From NCBI RefSeq assembly GCF_963675165.1, contig NC_087387.1, positions 3,622,990-3,686,989 of the forward strand: DNA of 64,000 bases, in the 5' to 3' direction. The position numbers and the translations under genes are program-made. How positions within the stretch are numbered: the first letter of the stretch is position 1; each line of letters starts with the position of its first letter. This document shows, one piece after another, positions 50,001-62,000 of this stretch. Under the pieces are notes generated by a model. That model saw only the letters and a list, made by a program, of their open reading frames with translations. It was not told the origin of the DNA and made no database searches. The DNA is from Halichondria panicea (Eukaryota; Porifera; Demospongiae; Suberitida; Halichondriidae).

Positions 50001-53000
50001 CAGCAGTTAGTTAAACTGATCAAACTTACAGCATAGATAAAGCTAAGAAAAGGTTACATTTTAAAAGGCAAAAGAGTCCGTAGTTGCGTATTCCTAGTAA
50101 CGGCCGATCTTTGGTAATTTACTGTACAGTGTAGGCATGCAGCTTTGCAACTCTTTCTTGATTTTGACAGCTAGCGCTTTAGTGCATGGCTAACATGGAA
50201 AGTTTGTGCGAACAGATGATGCTATAAAAGATTCTGAAGAAACTGCAACAGCCTTCATGCACTGTGAGTAAAACTAGCCATGACTCGAGACAGAAGCTTT
50301 AGTTTGCTAATCTACGAATCAGAATCCAAGAGAAGGTGGCTAGAAGCTGTTAGTATTGCAACCGTTGAGCAGTTACAGCTGGAACAGACACACAGACAGA
50401 CCACATAGATAGTAGGGGACAGACAGACACAAAGTCAGCTTTACTGTATCCCTTGTGCGGCTATGTCTCAGGACATAATGAGGATATGACACCTGAAGTG
50501 TATCCTCCAGCTAATAAAGTACAATATATATAGTTGTATCATCGAGGTAAGCTGTCAGAGCATATAGCCATGTGTATGCTTGCTATATACTACCTAAAAC
50601 TGTCTCTGTTGTCTACTTGCAGGTCCACAAATTAGTGGGACAGATTACCCTGGATTAATCAAATGGCTGATAGCACCGCACAGTTGTTATAATAAATTAT
50701 ACGGAAATTCCTGTACAAGGAGGAAGGCAAAACAACAGACTTGACGCGCTACTCTAGTGATGTGTATGTATTAAAGAAAATGGTAGTTCTGAAGACGGTG
50801 ATGCTGAGTGCATAGAAGGGCTCTATGTGTAATAGTCAGTGGTGGAAGAGTTCCTGTGAGAATGGGACCAGAGCCAATTAACGAACATAGTTCAGTGTGA
50901 GATCGATAAGAAATGGAGTGGCTATGCTTTGAAATTCTAGACATGTTCAATTGTGTTTCGATGGAGTCTTGCCAGCGGCGAGTAAACTCACTTTTGGGGA
51001 TAGAGACCTTTAGGTCTCTCATCCATTATTCAATGAGCGGCCTGTATTCGAGGCTAATAGTTAGTAGCTAGGCTGTGGTTTAGGTGTTTCCCTGAGGTTA
51101 AAAGTTCACTTGCTATTTTACTTTGAAATAGAGCTGTACCTTGGGAGTAAAGTTAGTTTTCAAGTATCAATGCAAAGAACAAGTGCTGCAAGCTGCGCTG
51201 TCCTAATGCCTCTCGCTTTTGCTCAAAAAGAGGTATTACATGTAGTTAGCTAGCTAGGTAGCAGCTTGTTAGAAAGACTTTCTCATGGCAGAGTTCGAGT
51301 TTGGGTATATGCTTGATCAGAGGCCGCGGCTACTATTTTGTTGGCAGAGGAGGCTACAATTCGAGAGTGGTCATTGTTCAAGAGCGGCGTTTATTAGCTC
51401 CAGCCATTCAACAACCTACCTTTAGTTAGTCATCAGAGGTTCTTTTCACCTGCATAAACTCGAACTTTGTCATGAGAAAATCTTTGTGAAGCACTAACAA
51501 GCTGCTACCTGTACCTATATAGTAGCTACGTACATGCAGGGTGTCATACAGAGGGAAAGGGGGGATATCCCCCCCTTCAATTATGACTGAGTGTCCATAG
51601 CTGGGTATTGAAATAACAGTTGATCTTTTTTTAGCAACATTTTCTGGTTACTTTTCTCATTTCCTCCCTCTACTTCAAAATCCTGTATGACACCCTGACA
51701 TGTACATGTAGCTAGCTGCTATAGGTATTAATATGGCTGCCATTCATTGAGGCTACTATTTGTGAGCGGCTACCATTTTGTTAGCAAAAGAGGCTACTAT
51801 TTGAGAGCGGCCTCTGATCAAGCATATACGGCTAGGGCTGTCCCAATTATTCATCAGCTCTTCTCTCTTCCCCATCCCCCTAAGTTGGGTGTGGCCCCAC
51901 CCTGGACGCGAACGTTCGCGTCCAGGGTGGGGTCACGCCCAACTAATCCCCCCTCTGAGAAAAGGTCTGGCCCCCAGACTACAATAATTGACATTGCAGC
52001 CATATAAAACTGACATGTGCACTTACATGATATTATTGACCTCTATGACCTTTTAAACCTCTGACTCTACCTAATTTAATAATTGGGACAGCCCTATATA
52101 CAGCACATACCGTAGATCTACAATGTAGAAGTTGTATTATAAATACAATGTATGTACAATATTTTGCATTTCCTGTCACTAATAATGGGGTGGATCTGCA
52201 ATGAGGTGGATCAGTTCACCAAGGGCTGCTTCTGGCAGCTAGTACAGTGCACACAGCTTTGCAGCTCTTTCCTGACTCTTGTAGCTAACAAACAGCTCAA
52301 GGCTAACTCATAAGTTGAATAGGAAGTTTGTGCTAATCCAATCCAAGAGAATGTGGCTAGAAGCCTATAGAAGCTGCTAGTTTTCGTCGCATTGTAACCG
52401 TTGAGCAGTTACAGCTGGAACAGACAAAGTCAGCTTTACTGTATCCCTCGTAGAAATAATCTATGAACACCAGAAGCCTTGTAACGAGTAAAACTAAAAC
52501 GATATACATGCTGAGGATAATGGAGGATGCAACCAGACCTGTACAAACTCTGTCGGGTACGTGCTACCAGTGCAATTGTCAGAGTGGCTATCTACAAGGC
52601 ATTCTGAATTACACCACCATGCATCTACATAACATCCAATAACACATTCTTTGTTGACATACTTGCTCTGTTCCACAGCCGCCTTGAGAATGTGTTTGTT
52701 CCTATCTGAGTCCAGTCTGGTGAACATGATCGCACTGTCCTTGTCAGTTTGTGAGAAAGCCATAGATCGTCTGAGAGAAACAAGCTCTGCTTTCAGATTG
52801 TTCACTTTAATAGGCTGGCTTGATGTTCTATCCTGTGGTGTATTTACAGTATGGCATGCATAATTATTACAGTGGATTGCAGTAAACTTGCAACGGAAAA
52901 TTGCCAAACAGCAAAACCACAATCAGATAATTGCCGAGCGGGAAGCGAGGCGAATAATCATGCTAGCTACCTGATTCTGGCCCATTATTATGTTAAATAG

Positions 53001-56000
53001 GTATGTAATGGATGTGGGTTGGGCTCTCCCCGGAGGCGCTATACGGCAATAAAGAAGCAAACGATGCACTTGCCTAGATGGGCAACTCTGCAAGTCAGTG
53101 CAACTTTATCTGCTCACTGTCTCTATATAGATAGGGGGGCTAAGGTGAACCTTCCCTCCCAAAATGCTCATCTTCCCCCCCCCCCATATGTAACTAGATC
53201 TACTGTGATGCACTAGCATGTAATAGGTGGTGTGGTCAACAAATGTGGGAGTGACCAAACATTTTGCGGCGTGCGTAAACCTTCCCCCTAAACTTTTAAA
53301 TGAAACACTGGTAAGACTACAGATAGATCTGGAGACTGAGAGCTGGCCATGCAGTTCTTTGAGCTGAGTTGAAGTCTAATTGTTAAACCATGCCTATAAT
53401 TATATTCAACAGTTCCAAATTCGCTCTTTTGGTAAGAATTGCCCCATTCTATATCTATAGTTATGATGACTCCAAATTCCAGATTAAAAAATGTGTTGGC
53501 GCTATAATTAGAACGATTACGGTACTAGTCACAGTGTGACTATATTTGGTGTAGCCTCCCCATGCCCACTTCACTTCGAAGGAAGAGGGCCTATAGTATG
53601 TGCATGCACTAACTTTATATCCCGGTATCTGGGGGCTACGCGGATAATAACGTACAATGTAAATGGTAAGTTTAATGACGTCACAACAAACAGTGGATTG
53701 ATGAAAGCAGATAGAAGTTCAATTTAAGGTTTCTAGCCCCCCTTTATATCTGCATGATAGCATGCTGATAGCTACCCTTAGCCTGCTATGCTATAATGAA
53801 AGCACCGCGGGTGCTGATACCTCGGTGGATGTGCCATACCTACATAACATAAAGCTACTAGCTACAATGTACATGTGCATGCATGTGTATTGCTGATGCA
53901 TGTACATGCACACATGATTTATCAATGCATGATCAATGCATGATACATTAATTTTGCTGCGTGCAGGCAGAATCATAGGGACACACAAAGCGTGGGAAAT
54001 GGTCAACCATTGATTGTTTCTAAAAAGGATGCCAAAAGTCTAAAATTAATGGCTGCTGCATCAGCTAGAGCCTTGCAGCTCTCTTCTCACTCTTTTAGTT
54101 AGTGTTCTAGTGTAGCCTCCTTCGCAGTGTGTGTGTGTGTAGACTGCTACAGCTTCTCAAGGATCAATAAAGTGCAAGTAAGAGTTCTATAGGCCTCTAC
54201 TCATGTTTTCATTCGTGGATTGCAAATAATGCTTGATTCTTGAGTTATGCCTAGTTTTGCTTTCTGAAATGCCATCGCAGCCTTTTCAGGAGAGTGCGTA
54301 GCAAAACTTGTCCATGAAGTGTTGCTACGCATACTCTTCTTAGTAGACTAGTTAGCTCTGCACTAGAACTAGCATCCTTTGCAGCCTCTCCTTTTTCTGT
54401 TCTGTAGGTCTGTGTATGAAAATAATTACCCAGTGCGTGCGTGCACATGCAGAGCGGGAACGATTGGTGTGTGGACACAAAAATGAGGTGTTTGAGCGAA
54501 CTAGACACTTTTATGGACTGTTTTACCTGCTAATGAGACAGTGGTTGAAAAGTGATCTTCAAAGGCAGAAAAAAAACAGTATTTTCTATCATACTATGTA
54601 GATTATCGTTAAAATCATTACTATTGTGTCTGTTATGTCAACACACGGGGTGAATGCTCAGCCTCCACTGAGCATCATCATGTTCACATTGTTTGTCTGT
54701 ATAATTTATTCATTCAGGACAAAAATAGAATTTTTACGGTAAGTTTACGGGAAAATATTGCGCATGCACAAACAGTCAGTAACAGGCTTTCTACTCAAGA
54801 GGAGGCCTGTGAAGAAGCTATACTTGGTGGAGAACTTTTGCATTCTTGGCAATACTCTGCACATAATACTGTCCATTCTCCAATCTCCTCTGAACAGACA
54901 CACACCAAATGTTTTTATCGTGTACCTCTGCAGTTACATTCTAGCAAGAGTTCATTAAAAGAGAAAGTATATTAACGAATGAAGCATTATAGTACTTTGC
55001 AGCAGATCGATGTACTGTATAGCGCGAAATGTTCGAGGGGCTTAATTTTCATTGTCTTCGTGGGTTAGTAATCCTACATGAACACGAACATGTTCTTTAA
55101 TAGGATTATCTGCTATAACGTGCAAAGATTAAAGGCGTGGCTTCCGGTAAGCAGTCATCCCACAAACATTGTGCAACGAAATGCTTTTAGAGGCCATTCC
55201 ACGAAATATAAGTGCCTTGAAAATGTCGCGCTATACGGTACATATTCGGAAAGTAGCATGAATTCCTGTCTGAAAAGCACGATCACTTAATGACAATTTG
55301 GTAATAACATTATTGCGGGGCTCCGGGCACTCGGATTGGTTCAGGAAGTCAGATATTACTTTCCATTCGATACTCTCTCTTTTTATTATGGACTCTTGGT
55401 TGTGGTGTTGTTACATGTACATGTGCTCATGAGCAATGACACCCAGTGTTATAGTTGTAAAATGTGCACCTTGCTTTTCTCTGTTTCAATGAAGCCCATG
55501 TTCTCTTGATCTTTTAGCCTCTTTCTCACTGTCACTCTCAAGTCCTCTTCGCTATCAATAGGAGACAGTGATTCGTTGGTGATTTGTGCGAGGACATCCG
55601 TCAGGGATAGGGTGAGTTGATTTAAGAGAAGGGAGAGGCACACTCTAGCAGCTATGGCTTCACCATGAACATCCTGAGATCTATGAGGGTACAAGCATTA
55701 ATAAGGTGGTGCATGGGTGGTACTTTTTAAGTTGAATCCGTTGCACCCTGGGTAATATCTATCAATATCATCCAGGTATATACATGTATATTGACCAAGT
55801 CCTGGAGATATTGATAATCACGCAGGCATGTACTGTATTTACAACAGTAGCACAATCTTTTGATTTCTGACCACAATGAGCAATAAAGTACATGCATTTG
55901 TTCAAGCATGTACGGTGTATGGTATATACAGTGGTCAGACGTAATGATTTTATTGTACATGTAAATACAGTACGTGGCTGGGTAATATCAGATGTGGTCA

Positions 56001-59000
56001 ACATACATGTACCTGGATGATATTGGTATAATACCCACTACAGGATGCACGAGGCTAGTTAGACTCGCAAGCCACTCCCTTTTCTCTGATTGGACGGGGG
56101 CGGGAGAAAAGGGACTGGTAACTCTGGGCTACAGCTTGTGTAAATCAGGAATGCTATTAAATATTAATGTCACGTGCAAATTATCCAATTTATTCTGATG
56201 CGTCAAAAGCTAAAGACACACAGAAGACTAGTATACAGATCTATCTAGCCAGCCTTTTGATATCATAGATCCTTGTACCAGTGTCTGTTGTGCCACAACT
56301 TGTGGATTAGCATGGAACAGCTGATGAACGTAGAAATCTTGGCAGTCCTTCTTTGAACCGAGGAGTGGCAGCGATTTAAGACAGCTTGTACAAGTCTGAC
56401 TACTCTCAATTCAACTGCTGCCCTCTGCCATTATCTGTCTTGTATTGTACAGGTTATTAAAAGCTTTAGGCAACCAATGACTTTCGGCTGCCAGTTCTCA
56501 TCACATAAAACTAAAACAAGCTAATCTCTGCTGGTGTCTTAGATGACTATATCCTAGCTGAATGCTTGATGTCGTTATTACTCCATCATTTTCTCTTTTC
56601 TAGCACTACCATCCATTCTCAAACTGTAGCTAAGTAGCCCGCGATCACTTTTGCAGGCTACGCAATTCTACTTAACCTCACGCAATTTTTGGATCACGTG
56701 GAAAAATCAATGAATAATCTCTACCCAAATTCTGGTAGAGACACAAACTGTAGCCCAGAGTCACCAGTCCCTTTTCTCCCGCCCCCGTCCAATTAGAGAA
56801 AAGGGAGTGGCTTGCGAGTCTAGAGGCTAGTATTACCCAGGATGCAGACTGTTCAACCTAAAGCGTCACCCACCATCCTATTAGCATGCTGGAGTGCATT
56901 GATGTGTGGCGAATCCCAATGCAGTCGGGTAGAATCCTACAATCTGATTGGTATTAGGTAATGATCCTTAAAATTATTACACAACCAGCAAAAAGTAGGT
57001 TATCATGCCATCCTCTTATGAGTAATAACTTATTACTTGTACATGTATGGCCTAGCTTCTAGCAATTTTAGGGAGTAATTCTGAAGTACTAAACCTTAGG
57101 CGGCTGATAAACCTATACAATAGTCATGCATGTAGAGTGTTGTACAACTAAAGCAGCATACATTTGTACATGTATAAGGAAACCAGTTAGCAGCAACTAC
57201 TGTATCAGGGGCAATAAAATTAGCGGTTAATAATAGTATGTGAGTAGTGCGTTTGTACTGTATAATTAAAACGTAAAAATAATATGCACGTACATGTAGA
57301 ATGATATGCCCATTTAACGTGCAAATGTTTTGCTACAAAAAAGCTCAGCAGTTTGACAGCATGCTGGGTGAACTATAGCCAGCTGATGTAGAGTGCATCT
57401 GGATACTCATAGACACAACTGAGTGTACCGGTATATGCAGTAGACTTAGCAAGAACTGAAGCATGAACGAAACGTTGCAAGGAACGATATGCAGATGAAC
57501 GCACACTGTACTTCGTAAAATTTATAATGACCGCTAAACTTTAAACTAGAGGCTTGCTGAAATTCATGACAGGTGATAACGGCATTGTAGTACTGCACAG
57601 ACACATTGGTACTATATGTAGAATGACAGCAAAGTCAGCAAATTAATATAACTAGCTACCTCTATAGCGAACGTATAATGTAAGTTCAGGCTTCTCAGCT
57701 TTTGCTCGCGAAGCCTTAGTAAAAATCTGCCCCAATAAGGTATTTAACAAGGCTATCCAAGCAGCACTTAGTCATCTAGGTGAGCATGCAGACTGAACAG
57801 ATAAACACACACAAACACACTGACCGACTACTATAACGGTACCCACGGCTCAACGTAATCATAAGCCACGCATACTATTGTAATTTTCAGAAGTGAACAA
57901 CACACAACACTGAAGTCTCATACTTGTACATACATACATACTTGTCAATGGAATACAGGCTAATACCCAGAAGGTCATCAGCCACAGAATAGAATCGCCC
58001 ACTCAGACAAAGAACACCGATCATGGAGTCACGGAATACCCTCACAGCTTCACACAACTTGAACCACTCTATCATTACAGGGTGATCATGGGTCAGCTGA
58101 AGTAATCAGAGAGTGCATGGTCGTAATACAGTGTACATGTACATGTGCATTTTGCCAGTGACTAATAATTATACATGCATGTAGTAATATATCACAGTAG
58201 ACCTATTTAAGTTACAAGAGCGTAATGAAAGTCATACAATTTCCTTCCGTGTCTTATTGCAAGGTTACATAACCTCAATCGAGGCATACTTTGGCAAAGG
58301 TTGTCGTGATTTAAAATAATTATATTCCCCACTTGGGGTCTGTATCATAGCAACTGGGTGGGGTTTAACTACCATAACCCCAGCCCTGGAGCACATTCCT
58401 CACATAAACTCCCTTGCCTTGAGGGAGCACTGATTTTATACTGTAGATACACAGCGAAAGAGAAGCTAGACACTTGTTGACAAGGGCAGGACAGATGGGT
58501 GGGGCTCGCTAAACACCAGGAAGGCTGGAGGAAGGGTGGGGCTCACTGCTTGGACGTTGACAAGTTAGTGCGTAGAGCTAGAAGCTATAGCACTGGCTAC
58601 AAGCTTTACGCACAAGATTTTTGCTCGTTTTCAATAGTTTTTGAGACTGTTAGCTAGTTGTATCCAAGGTAAGATAGATCTAGCTTAGGTAGCAAGTAAT
58701 TTTCATTGAAGTGGGTATATAACACTTATTGTCCACTACAGTGATGAACACCTACTCATTTTTTCAGGGCAAAGCTGAGTAAACTCCTTAGAAAATGTTT
58801 CTGCTACTGATGGGACTCGAACTCTCAACCTTCAGATTTTGAGTCGAGTGCTTTACCAGTAATAGCGTACGTGTAATGGAAAATCAATCTCGTCTCAATT
58901 ATAATTATGTTATAGTTGTGACACATGCACAGTGCCACATGGGATATATTGGCTCATAGTGACTTAGCCCCGGAGGGCCGCAGGCCTCGAGGGAAAAGGC

Positions 59001-62000
59001 AATACTGAGCCAATATATCCCATGTGCGCGCATGAGTGAGCTGTGTAACAACTGATTTGCCTTGTGCATTCCTTTCCGTGTACACATCACTCCTTTTATA
59101 GGACAACTAGTTTCAACTACTTGTGGTGGCTGTGGAATGCACCAGACGCATGAAAAACGTTTTCTGCCTACCACTGAATCTGTTTAACAGTGTTATATTA
59201 TCAGGTTACTGGGTGGATGGTAGGCTTTAGGTAACTTCAGCCATACTATGCCAGTATCTAGATAGTGGCACAGTTCAAGGCTTGACCTGTGCCATATGGC
59301 AGATATTGGCACAGTGTTTCCTTTGATCTGCCCACTCAAAATGCAACAAATTGAAAAAGAAAATGGGTATAAAAGTATGTACACGCAAACCTCATGTGAC
59401 TGTTGTGGCAGACTGGGCGGAATCAAAGTTGAAATGTTGGGTCCAACAGCACTATAGAGAAATGTATGGAGGAGATTAAAGTCTATCTACATTGAGAATG
59501 GCTCTCTTAATGCTGCCATAACTTTGTCATACAGTAGATACACGTGTAGTTTACAAAATTACATTATACCATAACTATTTATCAGTCTATATAATTTTTA
59601 TATAAATGCGTCGATAATCTCCTATCCGTTAAAAATTTGCACTTTCCATGTAACATCTAATGGCATACATGCATGTCATGTACATGTGTATATGCATGCC
59701 CCCAAAATTTGCTATACTAGGATTTACGAGGGAGAGCCATACTGTATGACGTACAATAATTATATCTACATGTAAGTCAATTCGTCACAATATTTACCAG
59801 TACAAAAACTTTAATGAAGCAATAATTGACCACAGAACTTCCCTGACCATATTTTTATTGACTATGTACATGTACATGTGTATATAACCTCGGTACACTT
59901 CAGTGACCTCAATTTCTGTAGTAAATTAACCTTGGGTAGAGTATTCATTACCACTGACCTATTTGTTGGAGAGGGGCTGGGTCCTGTAGCAGTTAAACAA
60001 AGAGTATACAATGTAGATTTTCATAATGACAGAAAAGTTACATCACCCCCCTTCCTATACGTACCTTCAGATAGCTGCATGGGCAATCCCTCTTGTACTT
60101 CACACATATGCAAAGTGCTTGCCTATTGTGTGTTTGAAGTGAACAATAATTATTGACCAAGTGTTAATAAACACTCACATAGTTCATTGGCGATGCTCCA
60201 GCCTGGGGACATTTGATTGTGTCTTCTATTTCTAGCTCAGGCTCACTCCATTGTGCAAGAACAGAATCTTCACCTCTAGCAAACGAACTGTCCTGTTCAT
60301 TCACAAGAAACTGCTGCGTTTCTAGTGCACTCTGTGTCTTCGCATGTGTCATCATCAATTCAGCATTCTCAACCTCTAACATGGTTACTTGGTCTTCTAA
60401 GGTATGCTTTTCCTCTTCTAGAAGAGCCACAGTCGTAGTGAGCTTCTCTACCGCTAGCATGAGCATATTCTCTTTGTTCTCATTCAACGTCAACTGTGTT
60501 TTCCAAGCAGTACTAGTCTTATGGTATTTGGGGGTAAGCTCGTCAACATTGTGTTGTTTCTTTTGAAACTCGAATTCCTGTTTTAATTCATCTAGAACCA
60601 CACTGTTGGACACCAATTCATGACGAGCATCTTCTTCATGGTGAGTATCTCCTGAAACAAGATGTAGATTACATAATTATGACAGGCCAGTACTACATGT
60701 TGTAACAAGAGCACCTTAATACCGTATAGCGGGTAACTTTTGTGGGGTAAAAATTTCGTTCCAACTCGAAAATGTGAGTTTCGTGGAGGTCAGCTTGCCC
60801 ACGAAAATAACGAATATTTTACCACACGAAAATTACCCGCCATACGGTACAGCCATGTATGTACATGTATAATAGTAGCCTCTTTCACTGGCCTCCCCTG
60901 AAGAGAAGGACACTGCTACTGACTTCTTGCGTATGCACAAAACTATTGGCTATTTTTCCCGGAAATTTCCTGAATTTATCAGAGAAAAATTCATATTAAA
61001 AAAAGACATACACAGAGCTATTATAGCTAACTAGCTAGAGACAGAGCTGACAATAATTATAAATATAATGCTGATAGAGATTTCCCCCATAACATACATG
61101 ACTGACCGTCGTACACTGACAAAAATAAATGTTCTAGGAACACACCTACGAGTCTCTGTTTTCCGAGAACAGAGTAGAGTCGTCTCCACCTTCTTCTACG
61201 AGAAGTGGATGGATCTAAATCACTTTCACTAGTGGGAGTGTCTAAAGGATTGACAGTAGGCTTGGTATTGTGATCAATTGAAGAAGGATATTTTGGCTCC
61301 TCTCTGAACAAACCACTCTTTGAGTAGCGAGAGAAGAATAAAGTCAAGTGCAATTAACAGCTGCATGATATTGAGCAAGCACAGCAGTATACCGTAAAGC
61401 AGGTTATTTTTTTATTTTCGTATAATAATAAATTATTATTGACCATCATACGAAAATAAATTATTCTACCGCAATAGGTTCAAACGTCACTATATCCTGA
61501 GCTGTACGAATATTTAATTGGGCAGTTCATACACAACAACGAAAATTACCGGCTATACAATAATATAAACATGCATGCATTTGTGTACATGTAAGTATGT
61601 ACCGTATATGCTCGATCAGAGGCCGCTCTTGTATAAAGGCCGCACTCAAATAGTAGCCTCCCTTGCTAGCAAAATGAAACATTTAGTAGCCGCTCTCAAA
61701 TAGTAGCCTCAGTGAACTTTGACTCTAGCATTTCTGCACGTGGTAGCCAAAAAAATTATTACTAGCAGCTAGCTACATGTACGTAGCTATGAGTAGCAGC
61801 TTGTTAGTGCTTCACAAAGACTTTCTCATGGCAGAGTTCAAGTTTATGCAGGTGAAAACAACTTTTGATGACAAACTAAATTATCTGGAGCTAATAAACG
61901 CCGCTCTTGAACAGTGGCCCCTCTTGAATTGTAGCCTCCTCTTCCAGCAAAATGAAACATTTAGTAGCCGCGGCTCCTGATCAAGCATATACGGTATGTA

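Larger units (their letters stand above)
47975..52662. repeat. 4.7-kb intron of the coiled-coil gene with nested repeats
   Basis: No exon found. It holds a half foldback near 48880-49030, a broken pogo-like copy (49089-49520) with a nested element (49203-49351), fragments of the CCGTATATGCTTGATCA repeat (about 51290-51480 and 51722-51830), a CAGGG-ended MITE (51537-51697) and a 62-bp palindrome (51883-51944). Confidence 0.6.

Noticed and set aside
52494-52662. Continuation of the open frame after the exon at 52663-52832
   Set aside because: A GTATGT donor at 52662 joins in phase to the exon ending at 47974, so the rest is intron read-through.
54416-54601. 61-codon frame upstream of the coiled-coil exon at 55470
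   Set aside because: Opposite strand to the gene, no similarity, lies in intron sequence.
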